Assembly (NCBI GenBank): GCA_947175285.1
Contig: CAMWMM010000007.1
Span: 1 to 31,763 of the forward strand
Length of the DNA: 31,763 nt
DNA from: an uncultured Lachnospiraceae bacterium
Lineage (GTDB): Bacteria > Bacillota_A > Clostridia > Lachnospirales > Lachnospiraceae
Reading direction: 5' to 3'
Both the position numbers and the translations under genes were made by a program. Within the stretch, counting starts at the first letter, position 1, and every line of letters starts with the position of its first letter. The notes below the pieces were generated by a model. It had not been told where the DNA came from and searched no databases. It saw nothing but the letters and a program-made list of their open reading frames with translations. This document shows, piece after piece, positions 1-8,433 of this stretch.

Positions 1-4
1 AATA

Positions 5-50
5 TATAATAAAATATAATAATTTGGGTTGGAATGTAAACGGTTACATT
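5..50 (+). promoter_or_regulatory. Promoter -10 elements and LacI/CcpA-type operator upstream of the LacI-family gene
   Basis: Two TATAAT hexamers lie at 5-10 and 15-20. Just downstream, 33-50 reads AATGTAAACGGTTACATT, which is an inverted repeat except at two central positions. It has the central CG typical of LacI-family operators. The inner 14 bases also match the CcpA cre consensus (TGWAARCGYTWNCW) at all but one position. Its place between the -10 and the gene start suggests repression by the LacI protein itself, by CcpA, or both. The -35 would lie at or before the window edge. The palindrome is seen; the regulator is inferred. Confidence 0.6.
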
Positions 51-81
51 TCGTAATTTCAAAGAAAGGCATGGTTATAAA

Positions 82-1098
82 ATGGCTCTGACGATTTATG
101 ATATCTCACAAAAAGCCGGCGTATCAACCGCAACGGTTTCCCGCGTTTTGAACGGCAGCGGCAACGTCAGTCCATCTACACAAAAGAAAGTGATGGCTGT
201 CATTGAAAAATATGACTATATTCCGAATGCATTCGCTCGGGGCATGGGTCTGCGTTCCTTACAGACAGTCGGCATTTTATGTGCCGATTCTTCTGATTTT
301 TTTGCAGCCAAAGCTATTTATCTTTTAGAGCAGGAACTTCAGGCGAACGGATATGAAGCGCTTTTATGCTGTACCGGATATAACCTCGGCGTCAAGAGAA
401 ATTACCTGAATTTAATTCTATCCAAAAAAGTGGACAGCATTATCTTGGTCGGCTCCAATTTTATTGCTCCCAGCCAGTTGGAAAATGAATATATTGCCGA
501 AGCGGCTGAACAGGTTCCCATTATGCTTCTCAATGCTTCTTATAACCATCCCAATGTATACAGCATACTCTGTGATGATTATAACGCTATGTACGAGACG
601 ACCTCTTCCATGATAGATTCCGGGATTTCAGACATTTTATATTTGTATAATTCCGAGTCCTACAGCGGTATGAAAAAACTGAAAGGCTTTCAGGATGCAT
701 GGAACGAAAAAATTCCCCGAGACTGTTCAAATAACATTTGTTATTATAAGGGAAAGCCCGACTCCATAGAGGATATTGCCAAATTTGTAGGGCAGATTGC
801 CGAAAGCAGAATTCCGTTCCGCGGTGTTATCGCTGCAGATGATTCCCTTGCGATTGGCGCCATGAAATATGCACAGCGAAAAGGGCTCCGGGTACCTGAC
901 GATATCTCTGTTATCGGATATAACAATTCCGTATTGACAAACTGCTGCACTCCGGAACTGACTTCCGTAGATAACTGTCTGGAAATGCAGACGCATCAGC
1001 TTGTACAGACGCTTCTCCATGTGATTGCCGGAGAGGAAGTACCGAACAAAGTTATTTTTTCCGGCAAGCTGATTAAACGCAATAGCACACGATTTTAA
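82..1098 (+). CDS. LacI-family transcriptional regulator of the uronate cluster
   Basis: A 338-residue protein of normal LacI/GalR length. Residues 4-24 form the N-terminal helix-turn-helix (YDISQKAGVSTATVSRVLN) and the hinge helix follows to about residue 60. The rest is a periplasmic-binding-protein-like effector domain, with GVIAADDSLAIGAM and the VPDDISVIGYNN block typical of the family. The ATG at 82 is preceded by AGAAAGG at 63-69; the ATG at 71 is out of frame. The gene reads into uxaC after 52 bases without a clear terminator or promoter, so it probably controls and is co-transcribed with uxaC-kduI. The inducer is probably a uronate or KDG-type intermediate, inferred only from neighbours. 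The operator-like palindrome upstream suggests autoregulation. Confidence 0.9.
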   Translation: MALTIYDISQKAGVSTATVSRVLNGSGNVSPSTQKKVMAVIEKYDYIPNAFARGMGLRSLQTVGILCADSSDFFAAKAIYLLEQELQANGYEALLCCTGYNLGVKRNYLNLILSKKVDSIILVGSNFIAPSQLENEYIAEAAEQVPIMLLNASYNHPNVYSILCDDYNAMYETTSSMIDSGISDILYLYNSESYSGMKKLKGFQDAWNEKIPRDCSNNICYYKGKPDSIEDIAKFVGQIAESRIPFRGVIAADDSLAIGAMKYAQRKGLRVPDDISVIGYNNSVLTNCCTPELTSVDNCLEMQTHQLVQTLLHVIAGEEVPNKVIFSGKLIKRNSTRF

Positions 1099-1150
1099 AA
1101 ATGTCAATAAATAACTTCTATTATTTTATAATTAAGAAAGGGGTACACTT

Positions 1151-2569
1151 ATGAAACCATTTATGGACAAAAACTTTTTACTCTCCAATGACACTGCGCA
1201 GAAGTTATACTTTACCTACGCAGCAGACACACCTGTTCTGGACTATCATTGTCATATCAATCCTCAGGAAATCTGTGAGGACCGCAAGTTCGAGAACATT
1301 ACCCAGGTATGGCTTGGCGGCGACCATTATAAATGGCGCTTTATGCGTTCCTGCGGTGTAGACGAGCATTACATAACGGGAGATGCCTCCGACAAGGAGA
1401 AATTTTTAAAATGGGCTGAATGCCTCGGAAAAGCAATCGGTAACCCGCTTTTCCACTGGTCGCATCTGGAATTACAGAAATATTTCGGTTATCACGGCGT
1501 ATTAAATAAGAACACAGCCGAAGAAGTATGGGAACTCTGCAATAAGAAGCTTGCTGAGCCCTCCATGTCCGTCCGTAACCTGATTAAACAGTCCAATGTT
1601 ACTTTAATCTGTACGACGGACGACCCGGTAGATTCTCTGGAATGGCACAAAAAACTTGCCGAAGATGCTTCTTTTGATGTACAGGTTCTTCCTGCATGGC
1701 GTCCGGATAAAGCAATGAACATTGAAAAACCTACTTTTAAAGACTATTTGACAACATTGTCTAATGTATCAGGTGTTGCAATCAATACATTTGCTGATTT
1801 GCAGAAAGCGCTTTCGGTTCGTATGGACTTCTTTGCTTCCATGGGTTGCTCCGTTTCCGACCATGCTTTAGAGTATGTTATGTATTCTCCTGCTTCTGAT
1901 GCAGAAATCGAGGCTATCTTTGCTAAGCGGCTTTCCGGAAATGATGTGACACGCGAAGAAGAGTTGAAATTCAAAACCGCATTCATGCTTTTTGTCGGCA
2001 GAGAGTACGCAAAACGCAACTGGGTAATGCAGCTTCACTATGGCTGTAAACGTGATAACAACACATTAATGTTTGATAAGCTGGGTCCTGATACGGGATA
2101 TGACTGTATCAACAACTATGCTCCTTCTTCTGAAATGGCGGATTACCTGAACGCGTTGATTAAGACAGATGAGCTTCCCAAAACGATCATTTACAGCCTG
2201 AATCCTAATGACAATCAGGCAATCGGAACCATTCTCGGATGTTTCCAGGATTCCACCGCCGTTGCAAAAATCCAGCAGGGTTCCGCATGGTGGTTCAATG
2301 ATCATAAGACAGGTATGCAGGATCAGATGATTTCCCTTGCAAACCTCGGAAATCTCTCAGGATTTGTCGGTATGCTGACAGACTCCAGAAGCTTCCTCTC
2401 CTATACGAGACATGATTACTTCCGCAGAATCCTCTGTAATCTGTTCGGCACATGGGTAGAGAACGGAGAGTATCCGGATGATGATGAAATACTCGGCGAA
2501 ATCGTAAAAGGAATCTGCTATAACAACGCAGTGAAATATTTCGGTTTTAACTTAAAACCTCAAAATTAA
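1151..2569 (+). CDS. uxaC: Uronate (glucuronate/galacturonate) isomerase
   Basis: A 472-residue protein recognisable along its whole length as UxaC (EC 5.3.1.12). It interconverts D-glucuronate and D-fructuronate, and D-galacturonate and D-tagaturonate, in the cytoplasm. This is the entry step of hexuronate breakdown. The N-terminal DYHCHINP block (H33 and H35) is the amidohydrolase-fold metal motif, and WWFNDHKTG and DSRSFLSYTRHDYFRR near the C-terminus are typical of the family. The length matches the usual 465-475. The start has an AAGAAAGGGG ribosome-binding site at 1134-1143. kduI follows after 23 bases, so the two are an operon. The partner enzymes UxuB and UxuA, needed to reach KDG, are not present in this window. 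Confidence 0.97.
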   Translation: MKPFMDKNFLLSNDTAQKLYFTYAADTPVLDYHCHINPQEICEDRKFENITQVWLGGDHYKWRFMRSCGVDEHYITGDASDKEKFLKWAECLGKAIGNPLFHWSHLELQKYFGYHGVLNKNTAEEVWELCNKKLAEPSMSVRNLIKQSNVTLICTTDDPVDSLEWHKKLAEDASFDVQVLPAWRPDKAMNIEKPTFKDYLTTLSNVSGVAINTFADLQKALSVRMDFFASMGCSVSDHALEYVMYSPASDAEIEAIFAKRLSGNDVTREEELKFKTAFMLFVGREYAKRNWVMQLHYGCKRDNNTLMFDKLGPDTGYDCINNYAPSSEMADYLNALIKTDELPKTIIYSLNPNDNQAIGTILGCFQDSTAVAKIQQGSAWWFNDHKTGMQDQMISLANLGNLSGFVGMLTDSRSFLSYTRHDYFRRILCNLFGTWVENGEYPDDDEILGEIVKGICYNNAVKYFGFNLKPQN

Positions 2570-2592
2570 GAAAAGAAAGGACGATAAAAACA

Positions 2593-3453
2593 ATGGAATT
2601 AAGAACAGCAGCATCACCAAAAGATGTAAAGTATTACACAACAGAACGTCTGAGAGAAGAATTTTTAATTGACGATTTGTTTAAACCGGACGAGATTAAA
2701 CTGGTATACAGCCATATTGACCGTATTATCACAGGTTCCGCGGTACCGGTAAAACCGTTACAGCTTACTGCAGGAGACGAGCTTCGTGCACAGTATTTCT
2801 GCGAAAGACGTGAACTGGGCGTTATCAACATCGGTAATCCCGGTAAAATCACCATTGACGGCAAAGTATATGAAGTAGGACACAAAGAGGGTATGTATAT
2901 CGGAATGGGTTCTAAAGAAATTATTTTTGAAAGCGCAAATCCGTCCGCTCCCGCTAAGTTTTACTTAAACAGCGCACCGGCACACAGAACTTGCCCTACC
3001 GTTTTAATCAAACCGGAAGGCGAACCCGCGGAGGGCGTAGTTATTGTAAAAGATTCCAATAAAGTAGAATTAGGTTCCGCGGAATCTTCCAATCACAGAA
3101 CCATCTGCAAATATATTCTGCCGGGTCAGGTAGAAAGCTGCCAGTTGGAAATGGGTATGACGAAACTTGAGCCGGGCAGTGTATGGAACTCTATGCCATG
3201 CCATACACATGACAGACGTATGGAAGTATATCTGTATTTCGATATGCCGGAAGATGCAATTCTTATGCACTATATGGGAGAACCTACGGAAACCCGACAC
3301 ATCGTTATGAGAAATGAGCAGGCTGTCATCTCCCCAAGCTGGTCTATCCACTGTGGCTGCGGCACACAGGCTTATACTTTTATCTGGGGCATGGTCGGAG
3401 AGAACCAGGACTTCGATGATATGGATAACTGCGCTATGCAGGATTTACTCTAA
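2593..3453 (+). CDS. kduI: 5-dehydro-4-deoxy-D-glucuronate isomerase
   Basis: A 286-residue cupin-fold protein matching KduI (EC 5.3.1.17). It converts 5-keto-4-deoxyuronate (DKI), released from unsaturated uronates of pectin or glycosaminoglycans, to 3-deoxy-D-glycero-2,5-hexodiulosonate (DKII). The zinc ligands expected from E. coli KduI are visible: H204 and H206 in PCHTHDRR, E211 in RRMEVY and H253 in SIHCGCG. An AAGAAAGGA ribosome-binding site overlaps the end of the uxaC spacer. It lies between uxaC and the DhuI-like isomerase, both on the same strand with short gaps. Its usual partner, the dehydrogenase KduD, is not in the window. Identification is secure from the motifs and the full length. 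Confidence 0.97.
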   Translation: MELRTAASPKDVKYYTTERLREEFLIDDLFKPDEIKLVYSHIDRIITGSAVPVKPLQLTAGDELRAQYFCERRELGVINIGNPGKITIDGKVYEVGHKEGMYIGMGSKEIIFESANPSAPAKFYLNSAPAHRTCPTVLIKPEGEPAEGVVIVKDSNKVELGSAESSNHRTICKYILPGQVESCQLEMGMTKLEPGSVWNSMPCHTHDRRMEVYLYFDMPEDAILMHYMGEPTETRHIVMRNEQAVISPSWSIHCGCGTQAYTFIWGMVGENQDFDDMDNCAMQDLL

Positions 3454-3484
3454 TCACAAAATTAAATAAGGAGTGTTATTTAAA

Positions 3485-4123
3485 ATGAAGATTGCATTAA
3501 TTAATGAAAATAGCCAGGCTGCTAAAAATGAAATGATTTATAATACCTTAAAAGCAGTCGTAGAACCGATGGGACACGAGGTATTCAATTACGGTATGTA
3601 CTCTGCCGAAGATGAGCATCAGCTTACATATGTACAAAACGGTATTCTTGCCGCTGTTTTATTAAATTCCAAAGCAGCTGATTATGTCATCACAGGATGC
3701 GGAACCGGCGAGGGCGCTATGCTTGCCTGCAATTCATTCCCGCAGGTATTGTGCGGACATATTGAATCGCCTCTTGACGCTTATTTGTTCTCTCAGGTAA
3801 ACGATGGAAACTGTATCGCTCTTCCATTTGCAGAAAACTTCGGATGGGGTGGTGAACTGAACCTCACTTATATCTTTGAAAAATTATTCTGCGCACCGGG
3901 CGGCGGCGGATATCCGAAAGAAAGAGTTGTTCCGGAACAGAGAAATAAGAAAATTCTGGATGAAGTGAAAAAGGTAACACACAACGACATGGTTTCTATT
4001 CTTGCAAACTTAGATCAGGAACTTGTAAAAGGCGCATTAAGCGGAGAGCATTTCTCTGAATATTTCTTTGCAAATTGTCAGGACAATGCGATTGCAGATG
4101 CAGTAAAAAAAGTTTTAGGTTAA
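3485..4123 (+). CDS. RpiB/LacA/LacB-family sugar isomerase, DhuI-like
   Basis: A 212-residue protein of the RpiB/LacAB fold. The catalytic cysteine block is TGCGTGEGAM (C72), followed by an ALPFAENFGWGGEL segment. The start MKIALINENSQAAKN resembles my memory of the streptococcal isomerase DhuI, which uses an RpiB fold to perform the same DKI-to-DKII step as KduI. That makes it longer and distinct from ordinary ribose-5-phosphate isomerase B (about 150 residues). The ATG at 3485 is preferred over a GTG at 3473 because AAGGAG lies at 3467-3472. It is the last gene of the uxaC-kduI operon. The family is certain from the motif; the exact substrate is inferred from context and could be another sugar acid. 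Confidence 0.75.
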   Translation: MKIALINENSQAAKNEMIYNTLKAVVEPMGHEVFNYGMYSAEDEHQLTYVQNGILAAVLLNSKAADYVITGCGTGEGAMLACNSFPQVLCGHIESPLDAYLFSQVNDGNCIALPFAENFGWGGELNLTYIFEKLFCAPGGGGYPKERVVPEQRNKKILDEVKKVTHNDMVSILANLDQELVKGALSGEHFSEYFFANCQDNAIADAVKKVLG

Positions 4124-4141
4124 TATCAAGGTAATTTTAGA

Positions 4142-4175
4142 AAAAACCGTCTATTCTATAGGATAGACGGTTTTT
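4142..4175. terminator. Bidirectional intrinsic terminator between the uronate operon and the lhr locus
   Basis: A perfect 13-base inverted repeat (4142-4154 with 4163-4175) begins with five A and ends with five T. Two further pairs close a TATA loop. A and T runs on both sides let it end transcription from both converging units. Confidence 0.92.
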
Positions 4176-4198
4176 CAATGGTTTTGTTTCGATATCAC

Positions 4199-6547
4199 TT
4201 ATCTATACAATACATAATCCTTCATTTCTCTGAAAAAGCCTGCCTTTTCTAACCCTTCTTTTGCCGCGTCGGGATACTCCTTTACCGTAATCCTTTTCAA
4301 TGAGGGAAAAATTTTCTCTCTCTTATATTCCTCTGCAAAAATTCTAAGGCTCTCGTCCAGCTTCTCTTCTTCAAAAACACGCAATGTCTTTCCCTGTTTT
4401 TCCATTACCGCAACAGGAAGACCACCGTAGTATGCCACAACAGTTCCCGGTACATTCAAAAAATTCCTTTCGCCTTTGTGGGGCAGTATTTTCCCCCAGC
4501 ATTGTACCGGATCTGCCGCATTTATCCAGATTAGTTTCTTTTCCGGACTGCCAAGCATTCCTATCACCGATGTATAATCTTTACCTCTGATAAACTGTGC
4601 GCCGGAAAGTCCATCCACAAAATATCCTCTTCTTGCCTGTCCCGTATACTCCCATATGCGAAGAACCGATAGCGCTTCCTGCCATGAGATTCCGCAGGCG
4701 AAAGCTGTTTCCCTGCAAAGAATAACATACGTGTCGAAACACTTTTCCAGCTTTTCCTCTATAGTCAGCTCTCTGATAGGTCTTACCACATCCCATCTTC
4801 CTGCATGAAGCGCTTTCACCTTCAGATTCACACGCTGCCTTGCGGTCGCTTTTTTTGTTTTTTCCATATTAATCCATTGGCGGACAGGCAGAAAGCTGTC
4901 TGCGTATACCAGTCCTTTTTCCAGTAAAGACAACAACGTATCATAGGCGGATTCTCCCGGAAGCAGGCTATTTAATGCCTGCATAAAACTGGCTCCCCGC
5001 TTTAAAAGAGCATCATATATGATTTGCTCCTTTTCGGTAAGTTCTTCTGTCAGGATTTCCGGGTCAGCTTCCCAGTCAATTCTATCCTGATAGTCAAAGC
5101 AAATCCCGCCTTTCCCTTCCATATGCCAGAACAGTTCCCCTTTCGCAAGAAAGGTATCCAGCATATTTTCCCGGTAGCGGTTCACGTGTCCGGGAAGAAG
5201 TACTCCCTCCCAAAAAGAGGCAGGAAAAACAGTTCCGGCAAACTGTTCTAATGTATTCCGTAATGTTTCCTCCGAAGGCGCACTTGATTCCACGCGTAAA
5301 GAAAGCAGCGCCGCATAATTTTCTCCGGGACAGGTGCTTATTTCTTCCCTTCGGTTTTTCATTGTTTTTATCCTTGCACGGCGGTATAATTCCGCATGAT
5401 AATATCTATCCTCGTGCTTTACTGCCTCTTTCCGGGAGCATAATTCTTCCAAAATCTCTTCCGCCGTCAAAGTTGTCCATCCATAACGTTCCGCCGTCTG
5501 GGACGCACTTGCTCCTCCTCTGTAGCGAAGCATACGCCTTACAATGTGAATCCGCTCCTCTTTGCCGTCATTTGCGTTATCCCCTTCTTCGTTTTCCGTC
5601 AGAGCCGCAGAATATTCTTCCTTTTGTTCGGCGGCAATCCATAACCCCTGTTCCAAATAAAAAACTCTGCCGTCGCCTGCCAAAATTTCAAACCACTCTA
5701 TTGGTACATCTATATCCCCTGCTGCCAAATCACCTTCCATCATCAAAAGGGAGTGCAGCCCGTTTTCATTTTCAGGTAGCCTGCTTTTTCTCTGCACCTG
5801 ATCAAGTTCCTGATTCCCCGGACGTATCATTTCTTTTTCCTGCTTTAACGCCTCTTCCACTGCCCCATGAATTCCACGAGGCGTGGGGGAATAATCATAC
5901 ATAACCGCTGCTTCCTGTCCCCACTGCAAAGGAAGGGACATGGGCGACGGCACATCAGAATATACCTCTCTGACTTTTACCACACCGGCGGCTATATCGC
6001 ATATAAGCTTCCTGACGCCTTCCGCATCCCAAAGTTCACACATACATTCCCTTCTGGTTTCATTCATCAGGGGATGCTCATTTTCCCTCACTACCTGTTC
6101 CAGCATTTCAGCGCTTTTCAGCCTCTGCATCCAAAGAGGAAAGCGCCCGTTTTTCTTGACGCCCATCATCAGCGCACGGCCGCTGTTATAACGGAATGCC
6201 ATGTTAAAAACGGAAGTGGCGGGAAGCATAATTTCCAGTTCTCTGATACAAGTATCCGGATTTATCATATAAAGCACGTTTTCAGGGAGAGGTTTGTCTC
6301 CATAAGAATACAGTAAAAAGCCCTCTTCCTCATCCACACTTCCACTCTCTATATCAAACCGCTCTTTTATCGCCTGGGCAGCAAGTAAGGATAAAGGTGC
6401 ATTAATCCTTTTTCCAAAAACGGAATGCACCATTATCTGACTGTTTCCGGAAGAATCTTTGAAATGCTCCACAATGATTGTCTTATCATCCGGAAGCCCT
6501 CCTACTGCCTTAATCTGGCGTTCCAGATAGCCGGAAGATAATTTCAC
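4199..6547 (-). CDS. Lhr-like helicase, C-terminal part (separated from the N-terminal part by one in-frame TGA)
   Basis: A 782-residue ORF carrying the C-terminal half of a long Lhr-type helicase. SSGYLERQIKAVGGLPDD followed by TIIVEHF and FGKRINAP is the Lhr region just after the helicase core. A winged-helix-like segment follows around residues 335-385 (RYRGGASASQTAERYGW), then the Lhr C-terminal domain. It has no Walker motifs of its own. Reading back from the GTG at 6547, the same frame is open through 15 more codons (KLSDALEKLGLDEAA) to the TGA at 6593-6595, and beyond that TGA is the N-terminal helicase ORF. GAGG before GTG 6547 could allow reinitiation. It is therefore either the second half of a nonsense-interrupted gene or a split subunit. 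Confidence 0.8.
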   Translation of the reverse strand: MKLSSGYLERQIKAVGGLPDDKTIIVEHFKDSSGNSQIMVHSVFGKRINAPLSLLAAQAIKERFDIESGSVDEEEGFLLYSYGDKPLPENVLYMINPDTCIRELEIMLPATSVFNMAFRYNSGRALMMGVKKNGRFPLWMQRLKSAEMLEQVVRENEHPLMNETRRECMCELWDAEGVRKLICDIAAGVVKVREVYSDVPSPMSLPLQWGQEAAVMYDYSPTPRGIHGAVEEALKQEKEMIRPGNQELDQVQRKSRLPENENGLHSLLMMEGDLAAGDIDVPIEWFEILAGDGRVFYLEQGLWIAAEQKEEYSAALTENEEGDNANDGKEERIHIVRRMLRYRGGASASQTAERYGWTTLTAEEILEELCSRKEAVKHEDRYYHAELYRRARIKTMKNRREEISTCPGENYAALLSLRVESSAPSEETLRNTLEQFAGTVFPASFWEGVLLPGHVNRYRENMLDTFLAKGELFWHMEGKGGICFDYQDRIDWEADPEILTEELTEKEQIIYDALLKRGASFMQALNSLLPGESAYDTLLSLLEKGLVYADSFLPVRQWINMEKTKKATARQRVNLKVKALHAGRWDVVRPIRELTIEEKLEKCFDTYVILCRETAFACGISWQEALSVLRIWEYTGQARRGYFVDGLSGAQFIRGKDYTSVIGMLGSPEKKLIWINAADPVQCWGKILPHKGERNFLNVPGTVVAYYGGLPVAVMEKQGKTLRVFEEEKLDESLRIFAEEYKREKIFPSLKRITVKEYPDAAKEGLEKAGFFREMKDYVLYR

Positions 6548-6592
6548 CGCCGCCTCGTCGAGTCCGAGCTTTTCTAACGCATCTGAAAGTTT

Positions 6593-8332
6593 TCAAGCCT
6601 CATATGCCTTTTGTATGCTGTGATAAATTTTCCCGAATGCTTCTCCGGTTCTTTTGTCCCTTCCTTTAATCTCTCCTTTCCAAAAAGGAAGTCTTGCGCC
6701 CTCCGTTGCCGCCTGAGTCACAATAACCGTATCTCGGCTGATATTTAAAACTTTCCAGGCAAAAGAGCCTAATATAAAACGGTCTCCTTTCCGGGATTCA
6801 TAAACAAATTCTTCATCTACCTCTCCCAGTTTCACTCCGTCTTCCGTCTTTACGGAATACAACCCCTTATCGGGAATCGTACCTCCGGCAGAAACAGCTA
6901 GCATTCTTCCATAGCCGTCTCCCTCCACTTTTTCATTTATCCTGTCATATAATATCCGCGGACGCGCCGGAATATCTCTGCTGTGTTCATAATCCCCCGC
7001 CAACATGCCAAGAACCAGTTTAACATCCTCTTTTGTCACATTGCGAAACGGCCATGCTCTCGGCAAAGTTTCCATCACCTCATCTATCTGATAGCTGCGA
7101 AAAGCCGCCATAGAAACCAGATGTTGAGCAAGTACATCCAGACATTTCTCAGGAGGGTTTGCATACTCTATCTCTCCTTCTCTCACCAGTTCCGCCATGA
7201 TGCCGCAGGACACACACTCTGCGGCCGTTCTGGGAAAAAGATACATAACGCTGGTTCTTCCCGGATTATGTCCGGCACGGCCAAGCCTTTGCAATGTCCC
7301 GGAAATTGTACGCGGACAGCCAACCTGCAATACCTGATCAATCTCTCCCACATCAATTCCTAATTCCATGGAAGACGTAGCACAAAGAAGCCTGAGACTT
7401 CCATCCCGCAAAGCTTGTTCCGTCTCGTCTCTCTGCTCCCTTGAAAGACTTCCGTGATGCACTCTCGCAAAGCCTTCTCCTCCTAAAATATTGACATAAT
7501 ATGCCAGTTTCTCCGCATATCTTCTTCCTTCCACAAAAGCAATTACACTGCGCCCGCTCTGACAATACCGAAACACAAGGGCTCCCAGTTCCTCCCACAC
7601 AGGGTCCTTTCTTCTTCCTTTGGAAACATCCGCATAAGGACTGAGTATGGCAAGCTTTACCTGCTTTTCTATTTCAGGAGCAGCAATTTTTACTTCTTCC
7701 GGCGCCAAATACGCCGCCGCAGTCTCTAACGGCTTAATTGTTGCAGACAATCCAATCCTCTGTAACGGCTCTCCACACAAAAAATCCAGCCGTGCAAGGG
7801 AAAGCATTAAATGCGCTCCTCTTTTTGTATCAATCAGGGCATGCAGTTCATCCAATATTACGGCTTTTGCCGTTGCGAGAATATTCTGTCCTGTTTTACT
7901 GGTAAGCATCAAATATAGTGACTCCGGCGTAGTAATCAGAATATGCGGGGGATTTTTTATCATCCTTTGCCGCTCCCTCTGGGGCGTGTCTCCTGTCCGG
8001 ATTGCTGTTACAATTTCCTCTTCCGCACCGATTCCTGATAAAGGACGTTTTAAATTTTCACGGATGTCTGCTGCCAGAGACTTTAAAGGTGATACATAAA
8101 TCAACTGCAGTTCCTTTTTTAATTTTCCCTCTCTCGCCTGCCGCTTCATCTGATCCAGAAAAATGAGAAAAGCGGACAATGTTTTTCCGGTACCTGTAGG
8201 CGCCGATACAAGCACATGATGTCCCCCGGCTATCAACGGCCACGCCTCCTTTTGTACCGGGGTCGGCTCACCCAGCGTATTTTGAAACCATTCTTCAGTT
8301 TCTTTTTCAAAAAGCTTCAATACATTCTCCAT
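6593..8332 (-). CDS. lhr: Lhr-like DEAD/DEAH superfamily 2 helicase, N-terminal part
   Basis: A 579-residue ORF with the ATP-dependent helicase core of Lhr (large helicase-related, DNA repair). It shows the Q-motif-like TPVQKEAW, Walker A APTGTGKT (44-51), TTPESLY, Walker B DELH (161-164), LSATIKP, and motifs V and VI in CATSSMELGIDVGE and QRLGRAGHN. The core and the following beta-barrel-like region are complete. The start ATG 8332 has AGGAGAG 8 bases upstream. The ORF stops at TGA 6593-6595, but the reading frame continues directly into the 782-residue C-terminal ORF. Joined they would total 1,377 codons before the final stop, the usual size of Firmicutes Lhr proteins. It diverges from the SNF2 gene across about 100 bases. 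Confidence 0.85.
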   Translation of the reverse strand: MENVLKLFEKETEEWFQNTLGEPTPVQKEAWPLIAGGHHVLVSAPTGTGKTLSAFLIFLDQMKRQAREGKLKKELQLIYVSPLKSLAADIRENLKRPLSGIGAEEEIVTAIRTGDTPQRERQRMIKNPPHILITTPESLYLMLTSKTGQNILATAKAVILDELHALIDTKRGAHLMLSLARLDFLCGEPLQRIGLSATIKPLETAAAYLAPEEVKIAAPEIEKQVKLAILSPYADVSKGRRKDPVWEELGALVFRYCQSGRSVIAFVEGRRYAEKLAYYVNILGGEGFARVHHGSLSREQRDETEQALRDGSLRLLCATSSMELGIDVGEIDQVLQVGCPRTISGTLQRLGRAGHNPGRTSVMYLFPRTAAECVSCGIMAELVREGEIEYANPPEKCLDVLAQHLVSMAAFRSYQIDEVMETLPRAWPFRNVTKEDVKLVLGMLAGDYEHSRDIPARPRILYDRINEKVEGDGYGRMLAVSAGGTIPDKGLYSVKTEDGVKLGEVDEEFVYESRKGDRFILGSFAWKVLNISRDTVIVTQAATEGARLPFWKGEIKGRDKRTGEAFGKIYHSIQKAYEA

Positions 8333-8354
8333 GTCCTAATCTCTCCTGGTGTGA

Positions 8355-8377
8355 TATAATATGTTAAAAACTATAAT
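8355..8377 (+). promoter_or_regulatory. Possible promoter region for the SNF2 helicase
   Basis: The 101-base intergenic region between the divergent helicase genes contains TATAAT at 8355-8360 and again at 8372-8377. Neither has a good -35 hexamer at the normal distance; the second has only GTGTGA at 17 bases. The call rests on -10 matches in AT-rich DNA and is weak. Confidence 0.3.
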
Positions 8378-8433
8378 CTTTAGTTACAATACCACTACAC
8401 AAGTTGTTCGACAATAAGGGATGAAAAAATATT

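Noticed and set aside
1127..1132. TATAAT as a separate uxaC promoter
   Set aside because: No -35 at normal spacing, and transcription would start inside the uxaC ribosome-binding site.
5251..5904. 217-codon frame on the + strand opposite lhr
   Set aside because: It is antisense to a well-supported helicase coding region, has low-complexity Pro/Leu/Ser-rich composition and no ribosome-binding site.
6548..6595. Selenocysteine at the TGA inside the Lhr gene
   Set aside because: Only a short weak CTCG/CGAG pairing is visible in the bases after the TGA, not a convincing SECIS-like hairpin, and the position is a linker with no expected redox residue.
6593..6595. TGA recoded as tryptophan throughout the genome
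   Set aside because: TGA serves as an ordinary stop for other genes here (for example at the end of the antitoxin at 23943-23945 and the gene ending at 23299), and no other gene has an internal TGA.
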